Below, one piece after another: positions 7,171-16,813 of a DNA stretch of 64,000 bases (positions are counted from its first letter, which is position 1; the number at the start of each line of letters is the position of its first letter). This DNA comes from Dysgonomonadaceae bacterium PH5-43. GTDB taxonomy: Bacteria > Bacteroidota > Bacteroidia > Bacteroidales > Azobacteroidaceae. Position numbers and translations under genes: made by a program. Below the pieces are notes generated by a model. That model saw only the letters and a list, made by a program, of their open reading frames with translations. It searched no databases and was not told the DNA's origin. Location of the stretch: NCBI GenBank assembly GCA_029916745.1, contig JARXWK010000008.1, positions 41,355 through 105,354 on the forward strand, given 5' to 3'.

Positions 7171-10100
7171 TTATTTATTGATAATAATTCTTTTCGTAAC
7201 CACTCTATCTCCTCTATGTATAGATACCAAATAGACTCCCTCGTTAAGACTTGAAACATCTATTTTATCTGTAAAATTAGAATCTACCATTACCAGAGTT
7301 CCCAATTGATTGTATATCTCAATTTTCTTAATTGGATTATCTGAGGTTATGTATAAATATTGTTTTACAGGATTAGGGTATATTGACAGATTAAGATTTG
7401 AAACATTATCAATTCCAGAAGTCTGGATAACTTCCAATTTACCATTTACCAAATTGTAAGAATAATTATTGTCAAATCCGCCCGATAAAATAATATCATA
7501 AAATCCTACTGCTGAAGTTTTATCTGCTACACAAGTAATTGTTGGCAGTTCGTCTAAAACACTCGCATCATCATTATTCTTAAAACCATTGAATTGTAAT
7601 GTGAAAGTAGGGTTTTCTTCCCCATAGAATTTATCTTTGTTATCAGCCGAAATAATTAATTGAGCTTTGTTTACTGTTAATAATTGTTGCTTAGATTCAG
7701 CTGTAAGATAGTTTTCATTTCCTACTGAAGAAGCTGTGATATATGTTTCTCCTGCTCCTATGATAGTTACAGTATTACCATTTATTGTTGCCACATTTGT
7801 GTTAGAACTTTCGTAAGAGATTGGCAATCCTGAATTGTTGGTTGCGCTCAAAGTAAAATCTGCATCACCATAAGTTTTTGTCGGTATTGCGGGGAAATCA
7901 ATAATGTTCACCTGTATAGAATCCATATCATCTATAATATTAATAAAGTCTCTCCAGGCAATGGCTTTTTCATACAATTGTTTACTTCCAAATGGAATAT
8001 GCAATGAACAGACGTTTATTTTTACACCATCAAAAGTAGTAATATCGCACAAAGGAGGTGTCTGATTTAAAGATGTAATATTATCTAAGGAGAAACAGTT
8101 ATAAAATGTATTTTCCCCTAATGATGACAATGAAGAAGGAAGCGTAACATCAGTTATGTTTCTACATTCGGCAAAAGCATAAGCTCCTATAGATACAATA
8201 CCATTAGGGATATTCAATGAATTTAATCCTGTGCAGTCTGAAAACATACCAGAAGGTATATGTTTTACATTTTCTCCAAAATTTACTATTCTTAAAGCAG
8301 TACATTTTCCGAATAGTTCATCAGGCTCATTAGTACCCTCATTACAATTGATAGCGTTAAAATTAATCTCTCTTAAACGCGAACACTCTCTAAAAGCACC
8401 TGCTCCTATGTACGTTATATTTTCAGGAATCGTGATAGATGTTAGTCTTGTACAATTACCAAAAGCATTAGCCCCAATTGAGGTTACACCTTCGGGAATA
8501 GTGATAGAAGTTAGGCTACTACAATTCTCAAAAGAAGAATAGCTAATAGAAGTTACACTTTCGGGAATTGTGATAGATGATAAGCTACTACAATTCTTAA
8601 AAGCAGAACTACCAATCGTAGTTACACTTTCTGGAATTGTGATAGAAGTTAGGCTACTACAATTCTCAAAAGAAGAATAGCTAATAGAAGTTACACCTTC
8701 GGGAATTGTGATAGATGATAAGCTACCACAATTCTTAAAAGCAGAACTACCAATCGTAGTTACATTATTCCCCATAGTAACAGATGTCAAGCTACGACAG
8801 CCTTCAAAAGCAGAATTATAAATATAAGTTACACCTTCTGGAATAATGATAGATGTTAGGCTACTACAATTCTTAAAAGCAGAATAGCCAATGGTGGTTA
8901 CACTATTCCCCATAGCAACAGACGATAAGCTACTACAGCCATAAAAAATATACTCAGGCAATGATTCTACTTTTTCTCCTATAGTTACAGTTGAAAGGTT
9001 AGTACAATCAGAAAAAGGAGAGCTAGAGACCTCTGCATTTATAGCGTTGTAAGTAACTGTGGTTAGGCTTTCACAACCTGAAAAAATATACTCAGGCAAT
9101 GATTCTACGCCTTCTGGAATAAGGATAGAAGTTAGGCTACTACAATTCTTAAAAGCAGAATTGCCAATGGTAGTTACATTATTTCCCATAATAACAGATG
9201 CCAAGCTACTACAGCCAGAAAAAAGATACTTAGGCAATGATTCTACTTTTTCTCCAATATTTACAGTTGAAAGGTTAGTACAACCAGAGAAAGGAGAGTT
9301 AGATACCTCCGCATTTACAGCATTATAATTAATGGTAGTTATGCCTGTACAACCTGAAAAAACAGATTGCTCAATTGAGGTTACTTTTTCAGGAATAGTG
9401 ATAGAAGTTAGGCTACTACAATTCTTAAAAGCAGACACTCCAATAGTAGTTACACTATTTCCCATAGTAACAGAGGCCAAGCTACTACAACCAGAAAAAA
9501 TATACTCAGGCAATGATTCCACTTTTTCTCCTATATTTACAGTTGAAAGGTTAGTACAATCAGAGAAGGGAGATTTATAGGAATATCCAGAGAGCTCTGC
9601 ATTTATTGCATTATAATTAATGGTAGTTAAGCCTGTACAACCAGAAAAAGCATATCGCTCAATTGATGTTACACTTTCTGGAACAGTGATAGATGTTAAG
9701 CTTTCACAACCTGAAAAAATATACTCAGGCAAGGATTCTACTCCTTCTGGAATAATGATAGAAGTTAGGCTACTACAATTCTGAAAAGCAGAACTACCAA
9801 TGAAAGTTACATTAGTTCCCATAGTAACAGATGACAAGCTACTACAGCCTGAAAAAAGATACTCAGGCAATGATTCTATACCTTCTGGAATAATGATAGA
9901 TGTTAGGCTACTACAATTCTTAAAAGTAGAACTGCCAATAGTAGTTACATTAGGTCCCATAGTAACAGATGACAAGCTACTACAGCCTGAAAAAAGAGAG
10001 CTAGGCAAGGATTCTACTCCTTCTGGAATAATGATAGAAGTTAGGCTACTACAATTATTAAAAGCAGAAAAGCCAATAGTAGTTACATTAGGTCCCATAG

Positions 10101-13100
10101 TAACAGATGACAAGCTACTACAGCCTGAAAAAAGAGAGCTAGGCAAGGATTCTACTTTTTCTCCTATATTTACAGTTGAAAGGTTATTACAATCAGAGAA
10201 AGGAGATTTAGAGGAATATCTAGAGAGCTCTGCTTTTATTGCATTATAATCAATGGTAGTTATGCCTGTACAACCAGAAAAAGCAGATTGCTCAATTGAT
10301 GTTACACCTTCTGGAATAGTGATAGATGTTAAGCTACTACAGTTATAAAAAGTAGAACTGCCAATAGTAGTTACATTAGTTCCCATAGCAACAGACAATA
10401 AGCTACTACAGCCTGAAAAAAGAGAGCTAGGCAATAATTCTACTCCTTCTGGAATAATGATAGAAGTTAGGCTACTACAATTCTTAAAAGCAGATTCTCC
10501 AATGGTAGTTACATTATTTCCCATAGTAACAGATGACAAGCTACTACAGCCTGAAAAAATACCAGAAGGTAATGACTCCACTTTTTCTCCTATATTTACA
10601 GTTGAAAGGTTAGTACAAGCAGAAAAAGAAGAACTTGAGATCTCCGCATTTATTGCATTATAATTAATGGTGGTTATACCTGTACAATCAGAAAAAATAC
10701 CAGAAGGCAATAATTTCACTTTTTCTCCAATATTTACAGTTGAAAGGTTAGTACAATCAGAGAAACCATAATGATAGCTATAGCCAGAGATCTCCGCATT
10801 TATTGCATTATAATTAATGGTAGTTAAGCCTGTACAACCAGAAAAAGCATATCGCTCAATTGATGTTACACTTTCTGGAATAGTGATAGATGTTAAGCTA
10901 CTACATCCTGAAAAAATGTACTCAGGCAATGATTCTATACCTTCTGGAATTGTGATAGATGTTAGGCTACTACAATTCTTAAAAGCAGAACTGCCAATAG
11001 TAGTTACATTATTTCCCACAGTAACAGATGTCAAGCTACTACAGCCTTCAAAAAGAGAGTTAGGCAATGATTCTACTCCTTCTGGAATAATGATAGAAGT
11101 TAGGCTACTACAATTCTTAAAAACAGAAAAGCCAATAGTAGTTACATTAGTTCCCATAGTAACAGATGCCAAGCTACTACAGCCTGAAAAAATGTACTCA
11201 GGCAATGATTCCACTTTTTCTCCAATATTTACAGTTGAAAGATTAGTACAACCATAGAAAGGAGAGTCAGAGAACTCTGCATTTATAGCATTATAATTAA
11301 TGGTAGTTAAGCCTATACAACCAGAAAAAGCAAAATCCCCAATAGTTGTCACATTTTCTGGAATCGTGATAGATGTTAAGCTTGTACACTCCCCAAAAGC
11401 AGAATCTCCAATCGTAGTTACATTAGTTCCCATAGTAACAGATACTAAGCTACTACAGACCCAAAAAAGAGAGCTAGGCAATGATTCCACTTTTTCTCCA
11501 ATATTTACAGTTGAAAGGTTAGTACAATCAGAGAAAGGTGAGCTAGAGACCTCTGCATTTATAGCATTATAATTAATGGTAGTTAAGCCTATACAACCAG
11601 AAAAAGCCATATTTCCAATAGAAGTTACACCTTCTGGAATAGTGATAGATGTTAGGCTACTACAATTATTAAAAGCAGAACTACCAATAGTAGTTACATT
11701 AGTTCCCATAGTAACAGATGTCAAGCTACTACAGCCAGAAAAAAGAGAGTTAGGCAAGGATTCTATACCTTCTGGAATTGTGATAGATGTTAGGCTACTA
11801 CAATTCTGAAAAGCAGAACTGCCAATAGTAGTTACATTAGTTCCCATAGTAACAGATGTCAAGCTACTACAGCCAGAAAAAATATACTCAGGCAATGATT
11901 CTACTTTTTCTCCAATATTTACAGTTGAAAGGTTAGTACAACCATAAAAAGGCGAGCTAGAGACCTCCGCATTTATTGCATTATAATTAATGGTCGTTAA
12001 GCCTATACAACCAGAAAAAACCATATTTCCAATAGTAGTTACACCTTCTGGAATAGTGATAGAAGTTAGGCTACTACAGCCAGAAAAAAGAGAGTTAGGC
12101 AATGATTCCACTTTTTCTCCAATATTTACAGTTGAAAGGTTAGTACAATCAGAGAAGGGAGATTGATAGAAATATCCAGAGAGCTCTGCTTTTATTGCAT
12201 TATAATCAATGGTAGTTAAGCCTATACAACCAGAAAAAGCATATCGCTCAATTGATGTTACACTTTCTGGAATAGTGATAGATGCCAAGCTACTACAGCC
12301 AGAAAAAAGAGAGTTAGGCAAGTATTCTATACCTTCTGGAATAATGATAGAAGTTAGGCTACTACAATTAGAAAAAGCAGAACTACCAATGAAAGTTACA
12401 TTAGTTCCCATAGTAACAGATGCCAAGCTACTACAGCCAGAAAAAGCAGACTTTTCAATTGAGGTTACACTTTCTGGAATAGTGATAGAAGTTAGGCTAC
12501 TACAGCCAGAAAAAATATACTCAGGCAAGGATTCTACTTTTTCTCCAATATTTACAGTTGAAAGGTTAGTACAATCAGAGAAAGGAGATTGATAGGAATA
12601 TCTAGAGAGCTCTGCTTTTATTGCATTATAATCAATGGTAGTTATGCCTGTACAACCAGAAAAAGCAGATTGCTCAATTGATGTTACGCCTTCTTGAATA
12701 GTGATAGAAGTTAGGCTACTACAGCCAGAAAAAATATACTCAGGCAAGGACTCTACTCCTTCTGGAATAATGATAGAAGTTAGGCTACTACAATTATAAA
12801 AAGCAGAACTACCAATGAAAGTTACATTAGTTCCCATAGTAACAGATGACAAGCTACTACAGCCTGAAAAAATACCAGAAGGTAATGACTCCACTTTTTC
12901 TCCAATATTTACAGTTGAAAGGTTAGTACAACCATAAAAAGGCGAGCTAGAGACCTCCGCATTTATTGCATTATAATTAACGGTCGTTAAGCCTATACAA
13001 CCAGGAAAAGCCCTATATCCAATAGTAGTTACACTTTCTGGAATAGTGATAGATGTTAAGCTACTACTGAAAGAAAAAGCAGACTCTCCAATTGATACTA

Positions 13101-13308
13101 CAGAATAAGTTTTCTCTAAATGTGTAACGGTTTCAGGAATTGTAATAACACCAGTATATGTACCATAATTCTCACCTGTTACTTCCACCTCATTCGTTTC
13201 TGAAGGCAGAATATTATAATAAATCCCGCCGCTCTCAAAATCATACGCCCAAGCATGAATCACACAGAGTAAACCAAGCATGAAAACTAAAAAAAATTTC
13301 TTTGTCAT
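7171..13308 (-). CDS. Giant BspA-like leucine-rich-repeat surface protein with type IX sorting tail
   Basis: A 2045-residue exported protein. A signal peptide (residues 1-21, ending HAWA) is followed by about 70 tandem 23-residue BspA/TpLRR (LRR_5) units up to about residue 1730, of the form SSLTSITIPEGVTSIG-AF-C. Next come a segment ending in the AWRDFINI motif common after BspA repeats, two MBG-like beta domains around 1800-1960, and a final 75-residue type A sorting domain (SIYPNPV near its start, ending GVYLVSIHRGDRVVTKRIIINK in part). Such proteins are secreted by the type IX system, whose core genes are 3.5 kb away, and family members mediate adhesion. The repeats are nearly identical in DNA as well as protein, in 69-bp units grouped into larger blocks that begin CTNLSTVNIGEKVE. 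Recent duplication or gene conversion is inferred. The ligand is unknown. The gene lies 6 bp after the four-helix membrane protein gene. Confidence 0.95.
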   Translation of the reverse strand: MTKKFFLVFMLGLLCVIHAWAYDFESGGIYYNILPSETNEVEVTGENYGTYTGVITIPETVTHLEKTYSVVSIGESAFSFSSSLTSITIPESVTTIGYRAFPGCIGLTTVNYNAINAEVSSSPFYGCTNLSTVNIGEKVESLPSGIFSGCSSLSSVTMGTNVTFIGSSAFYNCSSLTSIIIPEGVESLPEYIFSGCSSLTSITIQEGVTSIEQSAFSGCTGITTIDYNAIKAELSRYSYQSPFSDCTNLSTVNIGEKVESLPEYIFSGCSSLTSITIPESVTSIEKSAFSGCSSLASVTMGTNVTFIGSSAFSNCSSLTSIIIPEGIEYLPNSLFSGCSSLASITIPESVTSIERYAFSGCIGLTTIDYNAIKAELSGYFYQSPFSDCTNLSTVNIGEKVESLPNSLFSGCSSLTSITIPEGVTTIGNMVFSGCIGLTTINYNAINAEVSSSPFYGCTNLSTVNIGEKVESLPEYIFSGCSSLTSVTMGTNVTTIGSSAFQNCSSLTSITIPEGIESLPNSLFSGCSSLTSVTMGTNVTTIGSSAFNNCSSLTSITIPEGVTSIGNMAFSGCIGLTTINYNAINAEVSSSPFSDCTNLSTVNIGEKVESLPSSLFWVCSSLVSVTMGTNVTTIGDSAFGECTSLTSITIPENVTTIGDFAFSGCIGLTTINYNAINAEFSDSPFYGCTNLSTVNIGEKVESLPEYIFSGCSSLASVTMGTNVTTIGFSVFKNCSSLTSIIIPEGVESLPNSLFEGCSSLTSVTVGNNVTTIGSSAFKNCSSLTSITIPEGIESLPEYIFSGCSSLTSITIPESVTSIERYAFSGCTGLTTINYNAINAEISGYSYHYGFSDCTNLSTVNIGEKVKLLPSGIFSDCTGITTINYNAINAEISSSSFSACTNLSTVNIGEKVESLPSGIFSGCSSLSSVTMGNNVTTIGESAFKNCSSLTSIIIPEGVELLPSSLFSGCSSLLSVAMGTNVTTIGSSTFYNCSSLTSITIPEGVTSIEQSAFSGCTGITTIDYNAIKAELSRYSSKSPFSDCNNLSTVNIGEKVESLPSSLFSGCSSLSSVTMGPNVTTIGFSAFNNCSSLTSIIIPEGVESLPSSLFSGCSSLSSVTMGPNVTTIGSSTFKNCSSLTSIIIPEGIESLPEYLFSGCSSLSSVTMGTNVTFIGSSAFQNCSSLTSIIIPEGVESLPEYIFSGCESLTSITVPESVTSIERYAFSGCTGLTTINYNAINAELSGYSYKSPFSDCTNLSTVNIGEKVESLPEYIFSGCSSLASVTMGNSVTTIGVSAFKNCSSLTSITIPEKVTSIEQSVFSGCTGITTINYNAVNAEVSNSPFSGCTNLSTVNIGEKVESLPKYLFSGCSSLASVIMGNNVTTIGNSAFKNCSSLTSILIPEGVESLPEYIFSGCESLTTVTYNAINAEVSSSPFSDCTNLSTVTIGEKVESLPEYIFYGCSSLSSVAMGNSVTTIGYSAFKNCSSLTSIIIPEGVTYIYNSAFEGCRSLTSVTMGNNVTTIGSSAFKNCGSLSSITIPEGVTSISYSSFENCSSLTSITIPESVTTIGSSAFKNCSSLSSITIPESVTSISYSSFENCSSLTSITIPEGVTSIGANAFGNCTRLTSITIPENITYIGAGAFRECSRLREINFNAINCNEGTNEPDELFGKCTALRIVNFGENVKHIPSGMFSDCTGLNSLNIPNGIVSIGAYAFAECRNITDVTLPSSLSSLGENTFYNCFSLDNITSLNQTPPLCDITTFDGVKINVCSLHIPFGSKQLYEKAIAWRDFINIIDDMDSIQVNIIDFPAIPTKTYGDADFTLSATNNSGLPISYESSNTNVATINGNTVTIIGAGETYITASSVGNENYLTAESKQQLLTVNKAQLIISADNKDKFYGEENPTFTLQFNGFKNNDDASVLDELPTITCVADKTSAVGFYDIILSGGFDNNYSYNLVNGKLEVIQTSGIDNVSNLNLSIYPNPVKQYLYITSDNPIKKIEIYNQLGTLVMVDSNFTDKIDVSSLNEGVYLVSIHRGDRVVTKRIIINK

Positions 13309-13314
13309 AACTAT

Positions 13315-13944
13315 TTAATTTGTATTATTATTTTTAGATTTGATATTCTTATCATATTTGAAATACGTTGTCATATAAGAATAGAATGATGCAACAATTA
13401 ATAAAATGCACGCTATAAAAACTATTAACGATAATATTTCTCCGTTAAAACAAATTACTCCTTCTTTAGAGCAGATTGCAATAAATATAAACAACTGAGA
13501 AGCCGTTATAAACCAGAAAAATATTCTATAAAAATCCGGTAGATAATCCCAATAGTTTTTATTATCGGCATTGTATAATCCTTGAAATATATCATCATAT
13601 TCTCTTTTCAGTTCCCGTTTTCTTATAATCATATTCAAATGATGGTCACGTCTAAACCCATAACCTATATTTAGAATTATCATATTCAGCAATAATAAGA
13701 TAGATAAAACAATAAAAGTTGTTGCTAGTAAAATAGAATTGGAAAAGTAGATTTGATTGTTATATAGGCTTATATATGTCTGTGAATAAATCACACAATC
13801 AGCAGTATGAACATACACAAATCCAAATCCGCCAAATAAAACAAAAAGAGCAATCAAAAATTTAATAAATAACCCTTGATGATGATTTTGATTCTCTGCA
13901 AATTGAGAATGTAAAGTTTCTAAAATAGGTGATTTTTCAACCAT
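13315..13944 (-). CDS. Four-helix membrane protein, function unknown
   Basis: A 209-residue protein I do not recognise. Four hydrophobic segments are visible: LFIKFLIALFVLFGGFGFVY, ILLATTFIVLSILLLLNM, FFWFITASQLFIFIAICS and LSLIVFIACILLIVASFY. A charged loop (RKRELKREYDDIFQGLY) lies between helices 2 and 3 and the C-terminus is basic and Asn-rich. ATG at 13944 is preferred to TTG at 13977; the latter would add 11 residues. It is first in the operon with the BspA-like gene, 6 bp apart, so a role in that protein's expression or export is possible but unproven. Its leader of about 150 nt contains a short inverted repeat. Confidence 0.7.
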   Translation of the reverse strand: MVEKSPILETLHSQFAENQNHHQGLFIKFLIALFVLFGGFGFVYVHTADCVIYSQTYISLYNNQIYFSNSILLATTFIVLSILLLLNMIILNIGYGFRRDHHLNMIIRKRELKREYDDIFQGLYNADNKNYWDYLPDFYRIFFWFITASQLFIFIAICSKEGVICFNGEILSLIVFIACILLIVASFYSYMTTYFKYDKNIKSKNNNTN

Positions 13945-14039
13945 CAGAATAAAGCGTATTGCCCTCTCCGGCTCCAAAAGAAGAGTTTATAAAATAAGAA
14001 AGCGTGGAACCGTTAACTTACTTTATCAAGTGAAATAAG

Positions 14040-14060
14040 TCAAACACTTTCAATGTTTGA
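14040..14060 (-). promoter_or_regulatory. Inverted repeat in the leader of the BspA operon
   Basis: TCAAACA-ctttcaa-TGTTTGA is a 7-bp perfect dyad inside the predicted 5' leader (about 14093 to 13945). It could be an operator or an RNA hairpin. Confidence 0.3.
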
Positions 14061-14099
14061 TATGTCTAATATGTATGCCGATTGTTATTAATCGACGTG

Positions 14100-14128
14100 C
14101 AAATATAAACATAATTTTAATATTACAA
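14100..14128 (-). promoter_or_regulatory. Promoter of the BspA operon (TTG-N18-TATATTTG)
   Basis: On the minus strand TTG (14128-14126) is followed 18 bp later by TATATTTG (14107-14100). This predicts transcription from about 14093 and a leader of about 150 nt before the membrane-protein gene, long for this window. Confidence 0.55.
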
Positions 14129-14184
14129 GCGTTTTCGCCCTTAATGGACTGTTGCGGTTGCAAAATTAATTACCGAGTATGCCA

Positions 14185-14213
14185 TTGTATGACGCTTTAA
14201 ATGATTATTTTTG
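14185..14213 (+). promoter_or_regulatory. Promoter of the WYL regulator (TTG-N18-TATTTTTG)
   Basis: TTG at 14185-14187 and TATTTTTG at 14206-14213. The -7 element covers the TTG at 14211 that could otherwise be read as a start, so the ATG at 14244 is the likely start. Confidence 0.6.
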
Positions 14214-14243
14214 TATTTAATCGATAATTTGAAGTATTTTATT

Positions 14244-15152
14244 ATGTCTCGAATCCATCATTTACAACGTAACTTGTTGATTATACACAAGATTAAAAGC
14301 TCTATGTATATCAGTTTCTCGGAACTCACTCGTTATTTAGAGCAAGAACTATTTTTTCGTGGAATACTCAATACTGGATTATCTCGCAGAACAATACAAC
14401 GAGACTTCCAGACTATAAGAACTGATTTCGGTATAGATATAGAATATTGTTATTATAATAAAGGTTATTATATTAAAGAGAATGCAATACGTTCAGACAC
14501 CGAACGGTTTCTTGATTCGCTCGATATACTTTCGTCTCTTAACTCAGAAACTGGAATACCTGATTTTATATTGCCAGAGAAACATCGCCCTATGGGAATA
14601 CAGCATCTGTATCATCTTATTTATGCTCTTAAAAATTCATTGCGTATCTCTTTCTCTTATTTGATATTTGGAACGGAACAACCGTTTACTAAAGTATTGG
14701 AACCGTATGCCTTAAAAGAATGTCGGGGACGATGGTATCTTGTTGGGTGCAACACTGGAGGTAATGAACTAAAAACATACGGACTTGATAGAATATCTGA
14801 TCTTGTTGTTTTAGATGAAGATTTTCATAAAAACAACTCAATAGATGTGACTGCTAAATTCAAAGATAGTTTTGGTATTTATTCGTCTAATGAATATCCG
14901 GTAGAAGATGTTGTTCTCTCTTTTGATGCTCGAGATGGTAATTATCTAAAGTCTCTACCCTTACACCATAGTCAGACTATAATAACCGACAATAAAGATG
15001 AATTTGTTATCCGTTTACGACTTAAAATAACACTGGATTTTGTAATGGAACTTATGTCTCGAAGCTGGTCGTTGAAGGTGATAGAGCCATTGTCTTTACG
15101 CGAACAGATACATTCTATTTGCAAATCGGCATTAGAGAGAAATCGTTCATAG
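14244..15152 (+). CDS. WYL-domain transcriptional regulator
   Basis: A 302-residue protein with an N-terminal helix-turn-helix (about residues 1-70; the recognition region is near LSRRTIQRDFQTIR) and a WYL domain at about 125-200, where RGRWYLVG holds the Trp-Tyr-Leu motif and GLDRISDLVVLD follows. A C-terminal extension completes the usual WYL regulator length. WYL domains bind ligands, in some cases nucleic acids or nucleotides, and control DNA binding. Many such regulators serve mobile-element defence or DNA-damage responses, but no such genes are adjacent here. It is a monocistronic unit with its own promoter and terminator; the target is unknown. Confidence 0.9.
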   Translation: MSRIHHLQRNLLIIHKIKSSMYISFSELTRYLEQELFFRGILNTGLSRRTIQRDFQTIRTDFGIDIEYCYYNKGYYIKENAIRSDTERFLDSLDILSSLNSETGIPDFILPEKHRPMGIQHLYHLIYALKNSLRISFSYLIFGTEQPFTKVLEPYALKECRGRWYLVGCNTGGNELKTYGLDRISDLVVLDEDFHKNNSIDVTAKFKDSFGIYSSNEYPVEDVVLSFDARDGNYLKSLPLHHSQTIITDNKDEFVIRLRLKITLDFVMELMSRSWSLKVIEPLSLREQIHSICKSALERNRS

Positions 15153-15256
15153 TAGAACTCTCTCGCTTGTCTTATTAAAAAGCAGACATTTTCCTCTGCC
15201 TTGAGCGCAAAGCGACACACCCACATTCCCAACAACCCTGAATGGATTCGTTTTTT

Positions 15257-15275
15257 AAGGCTTTCAGCCTTTTTG
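15257..15275 (+). terminator. Intrinsic terminator after the WYL regulator
   Basis: AAGGCT-TTC-AGCCTT followed by TTTG on the plus strand, about 105 bp past the stop. The stem is short but perfect. Confidence 0.55.
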
Positions 15276-15418
15276 CGCCTTATCTCTGGAGACGCGGCAC
15301 GCCAGTCTCTACTGTGCTTTGCGTTTTACTGCGCTTGTCGCGCAACTTTTATCTTTTAGTTTTTAGTTTTTAACTGCGAGTAAGCTCGCTTGTCGCCAAC
15401 TCTTTGTTCTTAGTTCTA
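15275..15418 (-). repeat. Tail modules B and D of the dispersed repeat family
   Basis: 15275-15323 is an inverted copy (about 45 of 49 bases by eye) of 30863-30911, containing the CTCTGGAGACGCGGCACGCC core. 15348-15418 repeats the AACTTTTATCTTTTAG, GCTCGCTTGTCGCCAACTC and GTTCTTAGTTCTA blocks found at 46690-46742 and in the 129-bp tandem repeat at the right edge. The stop codon (TAG) of the adjacent sodium symporter gene lies inside the last block. Confidence 0.7.
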
Positions 15419-16750
15419 AATAACCTCTAACAAATCGAGGAATATAACTATTATAGCCAATGGAACAAAAAACCTTATTAAGAACCAAAGCACATTAAAT
15501 ATTTTCACTTTTATTACGCCTCCGTTAGTTAACTCATCTTTAACTTCCGATTTTTTAAGTTTCCAACCTACAAATAAACTTATAAACAATGCTCCAATTG
15601 GCATTATATAAATCGACGACAGTTTATCGAAGAAGTCAAATATATTATTGCCTAATATTTTGAAATCAGACAATACTCCCATAGAAAGCGAACACAATAC
15701 ACCTGTAATAGCTAATGCCACTCCCGAATACACCAATGCTTTATGACGAGATATTTTCTTTTCTTCTGTAAGATATGAGATTATTACTTCGAGTAAAGAT
15801 ATTGCCGAAGTAAGTGCTGCAACTATAAGTACAATAAAAAACACAATGGCAAATATACTACCTCCAGGCATACTTGCAAAAACTTCGGGAAGCACTATAA
15901 AAAGAAGTCCCGGTCCTTGAGTAGGTTCAAACCCAAAAGAAAATACGGCTGGAAGTATCAAGAAACCTGCAAGCAAAGCAAATATTAAATCCATCACAAT
16001 GGTTATAATACCTATTTTACAAATACTCTCCGTTTTGCCAACGTAAGAACCGTAAGTTAAAGCTATTCCCATACCTAAGCTTAAAGAGAACAATCCTTGT
16101 CCTAAGGCATTAAGAACAACATCGGGAGTAACCTTACTCCAATCAGGTTTTATCATAAAGTCGATACCTACTTGAGCATTAGGCAAAGTTAAAGAGTAAA
16201 TGGCTAATATAAATACCATAATAAATAACGAAGGCATAAGTATTTTAGAATACTTCTCGATACCGTTTTTCACTCCCAACCATAATATAGACACTGTTAT
16301 TCCTAAGAATAATAAGTGCATTACAACCGGAGTTATAGGCGAACTAACAAATGATTCGAATTGTGTTTGAGCCACTCCTGTTGTTGTAAAACCTAACTGT
16401 AACGATGTAAAGAAATATTTAATAGCCCACCCTCCTACTACAGAGTAAAAAGATAAGATTATGAAAGCGCAAACAACTCCAAGCAATCCCGTAAAATACC
16501 ATTTACTTCTGGGTGCTAATTTTTTGAAGGCTCCCACAGGATTAGATTGAGAACGTCTTCCTATAATAAATTCCGACATCATCAATGGGAAGTATAGTAT
16601 AAATAAAAATATTATATACACAATAATAAAAGCAGCTCCTCCATTGTTTCCTGCCATATACGGAAATTTCCATAAATTACCTAAACCAACCGCCGAACCT
16701 ATCAAAGCCATTAATGCTCCCATCTGCGACGAAAATGTATCTCTTTTCAT
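15416..16750 (-). CDS. Neurotransmitter:sodium symporter (NSS/SNF) family transporter
   Basis: A 444-residue inner-membrane protein with about 11 transmembrane helices, the size of bacterial LeuT/MhsT-type Na+-coupled amino acid carriers. The N-terminal GSAVGLGNLWKFPYMAGNNG is the family hallmark: TM1 with its unwound sodium- and substrate-binding region. Substrate is not readable. TTG at 16774 is rejected as a start because it falls within the -7 element (16772-16779). Its stop codon lies within a dispersed-repeat module, so the 3' end of the transcript runs into repeat DNA. Confidence 0.93.
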   Translation of the reverse strand: MKRDTFSSQMGALMALIGSAVGLGNLWKFPYMAGNNGGAAFIIVYIIFLFILYFPLMMSEFIIGRRSQSNPVGAFKKLAPRSKWYFTGLLGVVCAFIILSFYSVVGGWAIKYFFTSLQLGFTTTGVAQTQFESFVSSPITPVVMHLLFLGITVSILWLGVKNGIEKYSKILMPSLFIMVFILAIYSLTLPNAQVGIDFMIKPDWSKVTPDVVLNALGQGLFSLSLGMGIALTYGSYVGKTESICKIGIITIVMDLIFALLAGFLILPAVFSFGFEPTQGPGLLFIVLPEVFASMPGGSIFAIVFFIVLIVAALTSAISLLEVIISYLTEEKKISRHKALVYSGVALAITGVLCSLSMGVLSDFKILGNNIFDFFDKLSSIYIMPIGALFISLFVGWKLKKSEVKDELTNGGVIKVKIFNVLWFLIRFFVPLAIIVIFLDLLEVI

Positions 16751-16771
16751 ATACTTTATTATTTTGTTTCG

Positions 16772-16779
16772 CAAAAATA
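16772..16779 (-). promoter_or_regulatory. -7 element (TATTTTTG) of the NSS transporter
   Basis: Minus-strand TATTTTTG, 21 bp before the ATG at 16750. This decides the start codon. No clear -33 element. Confidence 0.55.
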
Positions 16780-16813
16780 CAATTAATTAACCATATAATC
16801 GTTTACTAAAACA

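Noticed and set aside
8231..12592. A series of plus-strand open frames (77-149 codons) opposite the LRR gene with repeated sequence
   Set aside because: They mirror the 69-bp repeats of the minus-strand adhesin; the long frames follow from its codon pattern. They lack promoters and plausible starts.
7171..13308. Assembly collapse or error as the cause of the LRR repeats
   Set aside because: The frame stays open through 2045 codons and units differ in a non-random pattern, so a real gene is more likely; the repeat number itself may still be misassembled.
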